Below are positions 23,336 to 34,552 of a DNA stretch of 64,000 bases, in pieces. The stretch covers positions 536,001 to 600,000 of the forward strand of contig QVRM01006811.1 of the NCBI GenBank assembly GCA_003439945.1, in the 5' to 3' direction. The position numbers and the translations under genes were made by a program. Position 1 is the stretch's first letter; every line of letters starts with the position of its first letter. Under the pieces are notes generated by a model. That model searched no databases and was not told the origin of the DNA. It was given only the letters and a program-made list of their open reading frames with translations. Source of the DNA: Dermanyssus gallinae. Its lineage: Eukaryota; Arthropoda; Arachnida; Mesostigmata; Dermanyssidae.

Positions 23336-24433
23336 CCCTACAATTGCGGTACCCAAACGTGTACCGGCGTAGGCTCACGTCCCTTTCTCAATTCATAGAG
23401 CCGATGATAGCGGCCGCGTTTCCCCTACACACTGCGAGCGAGAGTTGCTGACACAGAACTTCGCCCTCGCGCTGGTCACCCGTGTTAGCACTAATTTGGT
23501 ACCTAGGTCTTTAAGGAGGATACTTGTGCTCTTGCTGATCGGGCCCATCGTCTCCATGCCGACGGGTACGAAGTGGTATCTCCTCCCCAAATCAGAGTAT
23601 TTGCGTTTTTTGGCGATCTCTGCATGTTCACCAACAACACCCTGACATGGTGGCGATATGCATCAAGGATAAAGGAGCCACTGTACATGATACCGTGAGC
23701 CCCAAGAACTCTATGATATGGGCAGCGTAGCACAACGAAGCAGGCTCTGTCACGGACCTTAGTCCCAATCCTCCGTCGCTGAGAGGAAGTGTGGCCCTTT
23801 TCCAGGATCTGTCTGTAAGGGCCACGTTTAGAACTTCGCTCAGTATCTCCTTTGCTACCTCGTCAAATGCTTGCAAATGATCACATTGCTGACCTGTGGG
23901 GGACCTGCGTAGAATGTAGTTAAGCCCAGGTGACCCAGGCTGTATCTCCATAGGCATAAAGTAGCCTGTGAGTGCATCGCCAATAGCCGAGTTTTGATAC
24001 GCCGGAGAGCGTCCCGCTTATCTAGGATTGATTTAGAGATCATCCGAGAGCCAATGGGAGCTCCCAGGACTTCCAGGTCAGGGCAACTCGATTCACTTTG
24101 TACCGGGCAGAGCCGTCTGCAATGATTTTGCATGCCTCGTCCTGTTGGTAAGAGGTTCCACTTACAGCTATGAACTCGTATTTAGAAGCGTTAAGAGTTA
24201 AGCCTCCTCTTCTGCGAACTGTAGCACTTTCGCGTATGTCGGAGGACCACTATGTTCGCCGTGCCGCCTAGTATACCGTCGTCCAAGTACCACACATTTA
24301 CTGGACTTTTCATGCGGGACACTAATGCTAGATTCCTAAACTAATTAAGGCGGGTCCAATCGGATCTCCCTGTTGTACATCGTTGGCTGAGAGAAGAGGC
24401 TCACTCTCTCCCCAGGACAGCAGTGATGGCCTG
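23336..24433 (-). pseudogene. LINE reverse transcriptase fragment, (AAT)n-tailed family, copy 1
   Basis: Decayed coding sequence of a non-LTR-type reverse transcriptase. Reading down the minus strand: VQQGDPIGP (about 24357-24380) is the conserved strand before the active site; YLDDG (24275-24289) is a variant of the YADD catalytic box; LEVLGAPIGS and LCLWRYSLGHLGL (23855-24133) and DGGLGLRSV (23628-23957) follow as in the copy at 61868-62602; GMETMGPISK lies in 23393-23590; the protein ends with LSLAVCRGNAAAIIGSMN and a stop at 23388-23390. The pieces lie in different frames, so it is inactive. The segment with the Cys/His motif and nuclease-like part is missing. The conserved C-terminal RGNA box and the AAT tail define the family; the clade name is unknown to me. 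Confidence 0.8.
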
Positions 24434-26049
24434 CCGTAGCTATTATTATTATTATTGTTTTGACATCACAGTCGCCAAGCCACTACCGTCATGATTATAA
24501 TCATCATTCTGTATACGCCTTAGTCGCTGCGGCTGCAGTTTCTGCTGCGCTCTCCAAAAGTAGAAACTCACTTCCCCCGCAATTAACAACAACACAACAA
24601 CATAGCCTTAGTAGCAGTACCGGCAATTACAGTCTACTTCTGCACAATCCGTGTAAGTTTGTACGCTTTGTCTCACCCCCGGAAACCATATTCCTGACTC
24701 ACGCCGATGCAGAACAAACGATACGTCGTCGAATAGTATTTTGTATTAGTATAGCCTTCAAGATACCGGCTGATCTCCAACAGCTGTATACGGTTCTACT
24801 GCAATGTGCGAAGGTGTGTCTAAACATTTCCCTCGATACGTTCGGTCGTTACTACATTTGAAGATCGGCATTTTCGTGCAATTCTGTAGTTTTTGCATGA
24901 CTTGGGCGTTGCTGTTAGTATTACAACGCCATGATACTGTGTGTAAAAATGCACATTGAACCTTCTCAATAGCTTCGATATACTATTATAGATATGGTCA
25001 CCATACCTCGCAACAAGCAACTTGCATCTTGGTGCAACTAATCTACAATATAAAAAGATTTAAAATCCCTTCCTCTCTGATTGAGTTCACAATGGATCTT
25101 ACTTCACTGTCAAGCGTGCATTTGTGTCATTTTCAGGACAACCTGCGTTGAACTTTAGGACAGATATAGTCCAAGATAGGACCGACTCGGTGGTTCTTTC
25201 AACCACACATTAAGACCCGAGAGCGGTCGTTGGCTAAACGACAATCCTGGTACCGCGCTGCCGAATCAGGTGTTTATTAAATTATATTTTTGTTTGCATT
25301 ACTAATTAGAAATTATTTGGTCTAAACGACTAAACGTCCGCCCGGATGACAATCCTGGTACGGTGCTGTCAAACCGGCAGTTTAGTACCGTGCACAGCCT
25401 CCGCCTAGCTCTTGATCTTTTCGCCGCTCATCTATGTGTGACACGAACATGTTTGATATGAAGGCTCACCATAAGAAGAGCTGCAAGGAGGCGGCACCCA
25501 TGAAGCAGGCACGCCACAGCGAGCTTTGCCGAGCGCATCGAGTCAGTTCTGTGTAAAAATGGAAAAACATAAGATCAGACGGTTTGACTCTGACCCCTAG
25601 TCCACGGGGAAGCTGCTGATCTGGGACGTATCGATTTGGTACACTTATGCGATGAACTATACGGCGACGCCCGCCTGGGTAGACGGCGTTGCACTTAAAT
25701 TCAAGTTTTCACTAAAATCGGAAGGTGTAGAAACTCGTAACTACGAAGCTTGGCGTAAAAATCACTAACATCAGGCGTGAGGTGATGGGAAGCCATGGCC
25801 ATAATGCGGACAATCCTTATTACGCTTCCGAGTGCGAGAGACCTAGAGGAAACTGGTGTATATATATAGGAAATTTAATCTGCACATTTATCGGCTAGCA
25901 ATATCTTGATGAAAAATAAATTATAAACATCTAGCTAGGCCTTTTTCAGTCCACGGATTTCATCACATATTGTAAACGTGAAGGCTTGGCATAAACCACA
26001 AGACGGATGCCGATGCATACACTGCTAAGCAAATGTAATAGATACGGCT

Positions 26050-26175
26050 ACGCGGCTTTATGTCCGGCAGTTGGGCCTCATAGCAGAACTAGCAAAACGC
26101 TAAATAGTGGTTGGCTCAGGAACGTTTGATGTAACGTTTACCTAGCCGAGGTGCCAATAAGATAAATAATAAAAT
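26050..26175 (+). repeat. Dispersed repeat, pair member with 46432-46555
   Basis: Shares with 46432-46555 a diverged block of about 125 bases that includes a 22-base identical core (ATAGCAGAACTAGCAAAACG and following bases). Both copies end in AATAA-rich sequence. Probably old retroposon copies. Confidence 0.75.
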
Positions 26176-27740
26176 TAATAATAATAATTAGAAACAAACA
26201 TAGAATAATATTAATTTTTGAGCAAGGGTTTATATATTATTATTATTTCTATATGTACATGTATTGCAATTACTCGTACATTAATTATATAACATCTACA
26301 ATATTGCTTATACTTTTATTATTGTTTAAGTGTCGGTGACCAATTTATAATAATAATTATTATTCTTATTTGGTATTACTGCAGTTGGTTAGCGTTATAT
26401 CAGCTTAGGCTGTAAGTTCACCGCTTCTTTGGTCTTCTAAATAAGGAGATTGCACACAGTGGCATCAGGTATTTGACCTGATAGTTATTAAGTATAAAAT
26501 CGAAGCAGCGTGTTACCACGATACCCGAAGCACGAAGCCTGTGCTAATCGATACTTTTTTCCTCGAAGCATTTTTATTGCCAAAACTGAGTCCTAGAACA
26601 GGGCACCACTCACTTGAACGTTATTTGCGAATTTATTGTTAGGACCCTAAAAAATATTTTCAAAACCCGTTCCAGACACAGACAAGGTCTCTGCCTTACT
26701 CAGAATCTTGCTTTGCTAAGGAGGATTTCTCGGCCACGGGCAACCGTCGTAATGGATACTGCTAAAGATATGCATGTTAAATATAGCTTTTACGTAGCAC
26801 ATTATTTTGCGTTATAGCACGAAAACAATAATGCAAACAAATAACAAACAACACCGCTAGCAATTTCACTAAAGTCACAACTACCTTCTCTAGCTACCAA
26901 CTCCAGATGGCTTCTGGAGACCCCAACACTATACAAAAACATCTATAAAAAAGTGCACAGCCCAATTCGTAATATATATACGTAATTGTCACGAATAAAG
27001 CTCACTTCCATGTTATAACGCTATATAATATCCCGCATAAACACTGAATTTAAAGTGTTTTGTTTTGCAGGTAAGAAAAGCAACAGCGCAACTTAAACAT
27101 GCTCTTTGTGGATGTGTGCCAATTGCGGTTGCAACAATGCGGAAATGGTGATTTTGATCCGGGTGATAAACAAACGAACGCTAAGGTCCTCACGCTTGAA
27201 TAAAAGTCAATGTGCGCTCAAAAACTCTGCAATATTTCATAACTAGCTACTCACGAGCTTAGAGAAGAACGTGGAGTAAGCAGATGCGCAGTTTTAGGAA
27301 TATTTTTAAACTACTTTTGAGCTCCAAACATTGGCGCTTCACAAATTAAGCAATAGAAACATGTTTGTATTGCATGTGCACTTCGCTTTGTCAAGGACGC
27401 ACGTTGTAAAGCGTTTCATAACCTGCGATAAGAAAGGCGTTCCTTAGATCAACTTAATCAGAGAGTGCCACTTGTCCGATGCAGCAGACTTTGCTCAGTC
27501 GAGACGAGATGCCCGCGGGAAAGGAGATTGCTGTGTTGTAAGTAGGAATATTATCATTACCCAGACCAAGTCCTACGAACAGTGGTCTGGGTAGCTGATG
27601 AGCAATTCTTCTTCGGTTTCAGGTGTGCTAGTTGAGCTAAATGGGAAATCACTGCAAAAAGTCTGTTTCGTGGCACTCTGAAACTCCTTCCTAAAATGCA
27701 GTTCTGTAGGTCACACACCGGGGAGAGGTCGACCGTTTTG

Positions 27741-27840
27741 ACGTGTAAATAGACAGAAAGACACGACCATAAAAGCATAACGGTCCTAGAAGGCGTGTCC
27801 AAGAAAGCGTTTGTCGAGATCTATTAACGACCATTATGCT
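27741..27840 (+). repeat. Diverged local duplication, left copy
   Basis: Resembles 28280-28412 in order and sequence: AAATAGAC-GAAAGA-ACGAC, then AAGGCGTGTC-AAGA-AGCGTTT. No function seen. Confidence 0.6.
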
Positions 27841-27997
27841 CTTCAAGAATCGCGGTTTGTTGAAATTAAGTTAAATATTATTACTACAGACCTCCCCCGC
27901 TAGCAACTACAGCAACTTTCAGGAAAAAATGGCGCAAGCGTGTCCGTATCTCGTAGATAGAGAATAAATCCTCTTTCACTGAAAGTACGGCAGCAGT

Positions 27998-28055
27998 TAT
28001 ATATATATATATATATATACCTAGTAGGTATATATATATATATACCTAGTAGGTA
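27998..28055. repeat. (TA)n with duplicated palindrome
   Basis: Two TA tracts each followed by the palindrome TACCTAGTAGGTA (28018-28030 and 28043-28055). Confidence 0.9.
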
Positions 28056-28279
28056 TGCATAGCGTCAAAGAACGAATCGTGGCACCGCGACATTGAAAAC
28101 TATATGCGAGTTCTTTCTACCTTCACACCTCGGTGCGAGAATATCTTGGCAGGAATACCTAGTAATAACGATTGAACCGTCTCAGAGGAATAGAGAAGGT
28201 CACGTTCGTCGTCTAACTCTTCAATTTATGATCTTCGTATATCACCTGTGGCAAGTTCTACCGGGTACGCGACGTATGT

Positions 28280-28412
28280 TTGACTTGTGAATAGACTGAA
28301 AGAGACGACGACAAATAGCGTACGGGCTTAAACACAGCCTTCTTATAAAGGCGTGTCAAAGATAGCGTTTCCTGATTTGTTAATATCTAATAAACAAGCA
28401 TTGTGAATGCTC
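28280..28412 (+). repeat. Diverged local duplication, right copy
   Basis: Partner of 27741-27840, about 540 bases away in the same orientation. Confidence 0.6.
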
Positions 28413-28475
28413 AAAAATGCCCATCGCGGGCAAGCCTGGTTATAATTTTTTGTCATGTAAATATGTAAGTATTAT

Positions 28476-28981
28476 TGATTGATTGATTTATTGTTCGCTT
28501 GGCATGTATACCTAAATACACATGTCACCCTTTTATATCAGGGGCGCTTAGAGCGGCAGCATATATATTGCCTACGCATCTATATAATCCATGTCTACTT
28601 CAATACCTACTGAGTATTTGCTTTCCATTGTGAGAATTTCTTCTTTGTAATATCGACCATTTCCAACATTTGGTCCTAGAGCTAAGGCCTCCGACAGCTC
28701 TATATCTCTGCTCCTCCCTAAGTCTAAATACATTCTTTAATAATATGCTCAATGGACTCATTCTCTAGCTCACATGCTCGACATTCTGTACTTTACCCCT
28801 CCTTATATTTAGCTCTATGTATCCTTGTATCCAACATCTCTGCCCTGGCACCTGCCAATAGCCCACTCGCTGTTGAATTATCGTACACCTATTCTACCCC
28901 GCCCCTTTCCCGCTTTTCCTTTCCATACATAGTTGCCAAACTTGATCTGAAACCCATCGCCAATTTCCATGTGTCTGTATA
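28476..28981 (-). pseudogene. LINE ORF2 C-terminal part and 3' tail (downstream of mariner insertion)
   Basis: Continuation of the LINE at 30303-31020 after interruption by the mariner. Minus-strand reading gives LLAGARAEMLDTRIHRAKYK and then CRACELENESIEHIIKEC, a Cys-Cys-His-Cys motif placed as in the C-terminal zinc-binding region of LINE proteins common in ticks and mites. Stops and frameshifts occur. The element ends in AATAAATCAATCAATCAAT (28478-28496 on the minus strand), a short tandem-repeat tail typical of CR1/L2-like LINEs. Resemblance to tick LINEs is from memory of family patterns and should be tested. Confidence 0.75.
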
Positions 28982-30302
28982 CATAGTGTGTTCAAAACGT
29001 ATCGCGACTTTTGTGTTTTTTCAAAAATTATTCATTTATTCATGAATATCTATTTTGTCCCCTTCAAAGTAATCCCCATGAGATATTATACACTTGTGCC
29101 AACGGTTTTTCCAATCTTCGAAGCACTTCAAAAAACCATTTTTTTTAATCTTGTTCAGCTCCTCCTTCGATGCCGTCTTTATCTCGTCAAGCGTAGCGTA
29201 GCGTCGTCCTTTCATGGGCCTCTTCAGTTTAGGGAACAAGAAAAAGTCACAGGGGGCCAGATCTGGGGAATACGATGGCTGCGGCATCATTAGTGTGTTG
29301 TTTTTGGCCAAAAACTCGCGCACAAGCAACGATGTGTGAGCAGGGGCGTTATCGTGGTGCAAAAGCCAATTTTTGTTCTTCCACAAATCCGGGCGTTTCT
29401 GGCGGATTGCTTCGCGCAAATTGCGCATAACTTGCAGGTAATATTCCTTATTGACCGTTCTACCCTGTGGCAAGAACTCATGATGCACCACGCCCCTGCA
29501 ATCGAAGAAAACTGTCAGCAAAACTTTCACATTCGACCGAACTTGGCGCGCTTTTTTCGGTCTTGGTTCGTGCGGCAGCTTCCATTGAGATGATTGAGCT
29601 TTGGTTTCCACGTCATAACCATAAACCCACGATTCGTCACCAGTTATGACCCTCTGGAGCAAATTTGGGTCGTCGCGGACAGAGTCCAACATCTCATTAG
29701 CAATGTTCATGCGATGCTGTTTTTGGTCGCAATTGAGCAATTTTGGTACGAATTTCGCGGCGACCCGTCTCATGCCCAAATCATTGATAAAAATCGAATG
29801 GCACGAGCCAATCGATATGTTTAGGTCCTCAGCAACTTCTCTAACGGTGATTCGACGATTGGCCAATACCATTTTCTCCACTTCATTAATTTTTTCGTCT
29901 GTTGTTGAAGTGCTCGGGCATCCGGCACGCTCTTCGTCGTTTACATCTTCTCGGCCTTCTGAGAACATTTTGTACCACCGATAAACGTTGCTTCGGTCCA
30001 AGGTAGCTTCTCCGTATGCCACAGTCAACATTCGGAATGCATCCGCGCACTTAATTTCGTTTTTCACACAAAATTTGATACAGGTTCTTTGATCCATTTT
30101 TTTGAATAGGTAAAAATCGAAGACGATCCAAAACACGTGCAAGCAAAGCAGCTGTCAACAATTAAGTGAACATTCAAAATGGCCGAGCTTGTCGGCATAA
30201 GTGAGAGACATGAGTACCAACATAATGCCACAAAAAATCGAAATTCGAATATACGTAACCCGCGAAAATTCAAAAGTCGCGATAACGATTGAACACACCT
30301 CG
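28982..30302 (-). mobile_element. Mariner element with intact transposase, inserted in a LINE
   Basis: A 1.32-kb Tc1/mariner transposon. The left end (28982 on) reads GTGTGTTCAA then TATCGCGACTTTTG; the right end, inverted from 30302, has the same two blocks, giving imperfect terminal repeats of about 30 bases. A TA lies immediately outside each end (28980-28981 and 30303-30304), as expected from TA target duplication. The host LINE coding sequence resumes on both sides, so the mariner is younger than that LINE copy. The ends are less alike than those of the mariner at 8616-9905, but the gene is better kept. Confidence 0.93.
29036..30097 (-). CDS. Mariner transposase, intact open reading frame (353 aa)
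   Basis: Cut-and-paste transposase of the mariner family. I start it at the ATG at 30097 (protein begins MDQRTCIKF), because the reading frame upstream has only a TTG and the family usually begins here. Length, 353 residues, is normal. An N-terminal helix-turn-helix region spans roughly residues 1-110, followed by KFVPKLL at 115-121, the linker motif that usually reads like WVPHEL. The catalytic triad is complete: D154 in ITGDESW, D249 in HHDNAPAH and D284 in YSPDLAPCDFF, with exactly 34 residues between the last two (D,D34D). The C-terminus KCIISHGDYFEGDKID is also typical. No stop or frameshift occurs. Intactness suggests recent arrival. Whether it is expressed or active cannot be told from sequence. 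The subfamily is uncertain. Confidence 0.96.
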   Translation of the reverse strand: MDQRTCIKFCVKNEIKCADAFRMLTVAYGEATLDRSNVYRWYKMFSEGREDVNDEERAGCPSTSTTDEKINEVEKMVLANRRITVREVAEDLNISIGSCHSIFINDLGMRRVAAKFVPKLLNCDQKQHRMNIANEMLDSVRDDPNLLQRVITGDESWVYGYDVETKAQSSQWKLPHEPRPKKARQVRSNVKVLLTVFFDCRGVVHHEFLPQGRTVNKEYYLQVMRNLREAIRQKRPDLWKNKNWLLHHDNAPAHTSLLVREFLAKNNTLMMPQPSYSPDLAPCDFFLFPKLKRPMKGRRYATLDEIKTASKEELNKIKKNGFLKCFEDWKNRWHKCIISHGDYFEGDKIDIHE

Positions 30303-31020
30303 TATGACTTGTTTACCTTCAAATTCACCATGCTCTCTGATACCCTCGCATTTGCCCATTGCTGACTATTGTATTCAATCTCCCTAGCTGCGAATTCTAC
30401 TTTGCGATCCCACTTCGTTTTAATCCTAAGTGCCGTCTTTACCAGCTGCATCTGTTTAACCCATATTTTATTTGCGACATTTTTAATCCAACTACTAAAT
30501 CTTAGCTTATTTTATACTTCCCTTTGTATACATTTTGACATTTCCCCTTCTCCCTCAAGAAATTCCCTGGCGCAATTAAAAGGGCAACCCAATGCAAATC
30601 TTATGACCTCTCTTTGTATTGTTTCTAACTTCTTTCTCAGCCCTGCGTTGTGGACCAGAGAGGCATCAGCAAAAGTCAATCCTGGGACATACATGGCCTT
30701 CCATATATTCCTAGTTACTATACATTTATTAAACCCCTAGAGGCCCTTACACCTTAATGCATTTCTTCCTCTTTTAGCCTTCATCCTCCGTATTATTTCT
30801 TCTTCCTCTAAATAATCATCTCATTTAGTTATTGTCACCCCAAGATACTTGTACTGACTTTTATAATCCAATTATTTTCCCTGTACTATAAGCTTCCTTG
30901 CCCCCTAGTCCCATTAAATACTAAAACTGCGCTCTTTTTTTCATTAAACGCCATGCTTAGTTCCCCACATGCATTCAACATTTGTTGAACTTCGCTAGTA
31001 CCCCGCCCTAACAAGTATAT
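30303..31020 (-). pseudogene. LINE reverse transcriptase thumb region (upstream of mariner insertion)
   Basis: Upstream half of the LINE cut by the mariner. In shifting frames the minus strand gives QQMLNACGELSMAFNEKKSA (about 30940-31000), the segment after the YADD box where the family has 'C...gl-fn--Ks'; then a YKYLGVTIT-like segment near 30840; then YVPGLTFADASLV and LETIQREVIRFALGC (30512-30694), strongly reminiscent of tick and mite LINE proteins; then KWDRKVEFAAREIEYNSQQW (30155-30451). The YADD box itself is absent, so the copy is 5'-truncated near 31020. Stops and frameshifts make it inactive. Confidence 0.78.
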
Positions 31021-31806
31021 GTGCAGCGGAAAGAAACAGTTGCTCCTACATAATGCATGAACAGCATGTTTATCTGACGAATGCAGGGTTATATTTGAAA
31101 AGTAATGTCAGAGTAAGAACTATGACCTACGTAAATAAACAGTGGTTAGACGGTACAATTTTATCAAGTTCTTAAAATAAAAAGTTAAAAAAAATCTAAA
31201 TATAAGTGCCACAAGGAGTCCTTAGTCGAGTGATATGGTTTATGGTAGGTACAAAGACAAGAGAGCAACATTTAAACATATAAGAACGTAAAACTAATGA
31301 GTTCCAAAAAGTGTTCACATTACTATTCCCTGCAGAAAGTCGTTAGTTACAACTGTCCGTGCCATACATAAACAAAATCAAACACACAGTTAGCATATAT
31401 ATTTAATATGCACGCCATATGCAGAGATTGGCCGTCTGTAAATGCTAACCTCCTTCAGGATCGGGGCTGTTATCTGTACGTATAAATACGAATCACTTTC
31501 TGCCTCAATAGAGTTGCATATTTTTTTTTTCTGGGAGGTTTCGGGAATGCATGATGCACATGCGCCACTAGCAGCCTGCGTGACTAGTGTGAGACTCGCA
31601 AACCCACTAAACCCGGATTCCTCCCCACCCCCCAGGCTCGGTATTACTTTGGCATTACATCGAAGTATAGGCATAGGTTAGTAGACCATAATTATGCTTA
31701 GTTCAGCACACGTGTGATTTAAACTTAGTCAGTCATTTATCCTCCGGTGGCTGTGTCGATGTTTTATTATACACGCACATTTATGATAGTTGTATATATC
31801 CATTTT

Positions 31807-31808
<2 letters not shown>
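31021..31808. other. No gene recognised apart from one repeat
   Basis: Holds the diverged repeat at 31546-31650, preceded by an 11-base T run. No coding domain. Confidence 0.4.
31546..31650 (-). repeat. Diverged retroposon-like repeat, copy a
   Basis: Aligns with 32800-32915: AATGCATGATGCAC, then AGCAG...GACTAG...AAACCCACTAAA, then CTCCCCACCCC...GGCTCG. A T run immediately left (31521-31531) would be a poly(A) tail on the minus strand, suggesting a minus-strand retroposon. Confidence 0.65.

Positions 31809-31867
<59 letters not shown>
31809..31867. repeat. (TA)n microsatellite
   Basis: Uninterrupted TA tract of nearly 60 bases. Confidence 0.97.
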
Positions 31868-31870
<3 letters not shown>

Positions 31871-33286
31871 TTGCGATTATAATGAAAGCTTTGTAAATAA
31901 AATGTCTATGTGCGTGCATAGTTTGAACATTTGGCAAAAAATAGACACGTAAATTTACTATTTCGAAGCAATATAAACCTGTGTATGGTACAATGAAGCT
32001 CAATGGGCTCAGCCTATGGTCATAGTTTTCTCCTCTCGTGTGTTACGCTGCCCGGGGTAGCCGTTATACACCGTTATATAGCCGGTATATATATGGCTTA
32101 CGGTTGGTGGTGCTATTGTTATTGTGGCTGTTTCCGTCGGTGCAGTGCTGTTTTCACGACCACTGCTAACGAATTAACCCGTCGCCCTTGGAGAGCGACC
32201 TGTGCCGTTACCGGAATTCCATAGTCATTAACCTGCGTACTTCTTTTCTCTCTCTATCTCCCTCTACCCTGCGCCTCACAACTAGTTAATTGCTTCGACT
32301 GCAAGAGGCAGATAGAGACGACTGGCCAGAAGGCTAGTCGAATTCTAGCGAGCGGCATTAGTTTAAGCTAGCGTCAACCCTGCGCTCTATACATCATTTC
32401 CCTACCCAACGTCTCTTCAAGAAGCAGCAAGAGCATTTCACCTAGTCAATGGCCAAGAACAAAGGAGGAACGTCAAAACTTCCCCGACTTCTCTAAGAGA
32501 CTTAAGTAAATCCTCCCCTTGATAGACATGCCCCGACCGCCGCCCCCGCAGTAGCAGCAGAAATAACAGTAGAAGAAGGCCGACAGCGTGCGCGCTAAGA
32601 GGTCGGGAAGCTGTAGCATACGTAGCGATAATCCTTTCTTGGCACAAGTTCATCGTTACCATAGGTGATCATTTCTGCAGCTCAGCCGGCATCGACCTCA
32701 ACAACCACGGCTGCCAGAAGCCGCTCATGCGATTGCCGACTCCGCGTCGTGAGTAGCCGCGGCTTTGAAAGAGCTTGCCGAAGCTAACTATTTTTTGGTA
32801 AATGCGTGATGCACCTGCGTTACTGGCAGCTAGCAGTAACTAGAGTGCGATTCGGCAAGCCCACAAAATCCGATATTATCTCCCACCCCGCCTCCTCTGG
32901 CTCGTTATATTCTAGCGCCTTTTCCCTGTGCCTTGTCAATGCTCTTCCGTCGTGAGAAAGTGCGCCGAGAGTGTCGTGAGAAAGTGCGCCGAGAGAGCCC
33001 AGCGGTTCTACCCCGCCCTTCCTTGGCTCCTCACCTCGACTCTCTCTCTGCGGGGCTGCAACGCTCAAACCTTTTGTTTTGTTTTATCTTAAGGTCCATC
33101 TTAAACTTCTTAATGCTATCCATGCAATTGCATCTCTCCCGCTAGCTAGGTGTTATGATTATATGTGCAACTCGGTTGGCCCTGCAAGGACCCTGCACAT
33201 TCGGGGGCCGCGCATCGGTATATCGTGTGCTCGACGTCTTCGGAATCTCCGGAGTCGCACAGAACTTAAACTCGTATGCAAGTGGT
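31868..33286. other. No gene recognised apart from repeats
   Basis: Holds the repeat at 32800-32915 and a 24-bp tandem duplication at 32951-32998 (CGTGAGAAAGTGCGCCGAGA twice). No coding domain seen. Confidence 0.4.
32800..32915 (-). repeat. Diverged retroposon-like repeat, copy b
   Basis: Partner of 31546-31650 in the same orientation. A short T run (32791-32796) precedes it. Confidence 0.65.
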
Positions 33287-34549
33287 GGCTTTGTTTATCT
33301 TTTTCATATATATCTGAACTTTGAGAGAGTTCTAGTCAGACACATCACCAACTATATGACTGTAAACAAGTTATTCGATGTGGCACAACATGGTTTTGCG
33401 CCTCGTCGGTCTACGTGCACGCAACTGCTAGAGATGACGCACGACTGGGCGCTACACATAAACGCCAACAAACATTTTCATTGTATATATTTCGATCAGA
33501 AAAGTGCTTTCGACAGAGTCGACCATAAACTTGTAGTCGACAAACTAAGAGCGCTCAAAGTTCACCCGCAGACCTGTAAATGGTTTGCAGAATTCTTGCG
33601 CAACCGGACATTTCGTGTCAAGGCAGGGGACGCTTTAAGTAGTCCACGCCCAGCACCGTCTGGCGTGCCGCAGGGGAGCTGCGTCTCTCCGCTTCTGTAT
33701 ACAATTTTTGTTCTAGACATGAAGCAGTACATACCACCGAGTGTTAAATATCTTTTGTACGCAGACGATCTTAAAATATATAGTTCACTTGACTCAGAAT
33801 CAGCGCACATAGCACTGCAGTCCGCCGTCGACGGTGTCAGCCGGTGGTGTATTGACAATGGTATGCAGCTCTCCGTTCATAAATGCCTCGTTTTGAAATA
33901 CGGCTCCCCAGAGCTAAACTATTTCTAAACTATTTACTCGATGGCTCAACACTGCCAACGGCAAACGTGACGCGGGATCTTGGAGTCTTAATCTCTCCAC
34001 AGACCTCTCCTTCTCCGCACATATCAAAGAACTAGTCAAAGCAGCATCCATACTTGTGAATATGTTGTTTCGTTGTTTTATTGTTAAGGAGCCTTCACTG
34101 TATATTCGTCTGTACAAATCGATTGTGTTGTCCAAACTTTTATACTGTTCACCCGTATGGCACCCACATTTGTGTAAACACATAGGTATGATTGAAGGTG
34201 TGCAAAGGAGATTCCTAAAGAGACTCCGTAGAAGATGTGACCTTAAGCCGAATGACATTGTTTTACCGCCCTTAATGGACACACTCAGGAAAAATGACAA
34301 ACGTGTTCTAGCTCAACTTATAGGTGCGAGCCTTATCGATCATTTTTTTGAAGTGCGGCCAAACAATCGCCGAAGCCAAATAATGTATGTGCCCAGATGC
34401 GTTGCAAGAACGGAGCACATAAACAATATGTACGCCTGGCGCGTTTGCCAGAGATATTCACAACAGGACTGAGCACATCCCTTCTGCGACAAGTTTTTTT
34501 TTCATCACCCTTTACGACATGAATAAAGGAGTTTTCTATTCTATTCTAA
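33287..34549 (+). mobile_element. CR1/L2-like LINE, 5'-truncated, with reverse transcriptase
   Basis: A 3' portion of a non-LTR retrotransposon. The reverse transcriptase starts at its fingers region (SFSYISEL then FERVLVRHI after a one-base shift near 33315) and shows HGFAPRRST, the catalytic FDQKSAFDRVDH, SGVPQGSCVSPLL and the YADD box (33758-33769). The frame breaks at a stop near 33926; reading continues in other frames through STDLSFSAHIKELVKAAS to 34056-34472, which contains YKSIVLSKLLYCSPVW and the C-terminal RRFLKRL. After the stop come AATAAA (34522-34527) and TTCTATTCTATTCTA, a short tandem 3' tail like those of CR1/L2 elements. Two or three frameshifts make it inactive, yet the motifs are well kept, so it is moderately young. 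The 5' truncation is typical of incomplete target-primed reverse transcription. Confidence 0.9.
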
Positions 34550-34552
34550 CTT

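Larger units (their letters stand above)
24434..27997. other. No gene recognised; isolated repeats
   Basis: Begins with ATT triplets (24443-24458). Holds a local direct repeat around GACAATCCTGGTAC (25240, 25348) and the dispersed repeat at 26050-26175. AT-rich runs near 26160-26360. No coding domain seen. Confidence 0.4.

Noticed and set aside
27780..27830. Short serpin-like residue run (KKAFVEIY)
   Set aside because: Eight residues only, with a stop right after; chance similarity.
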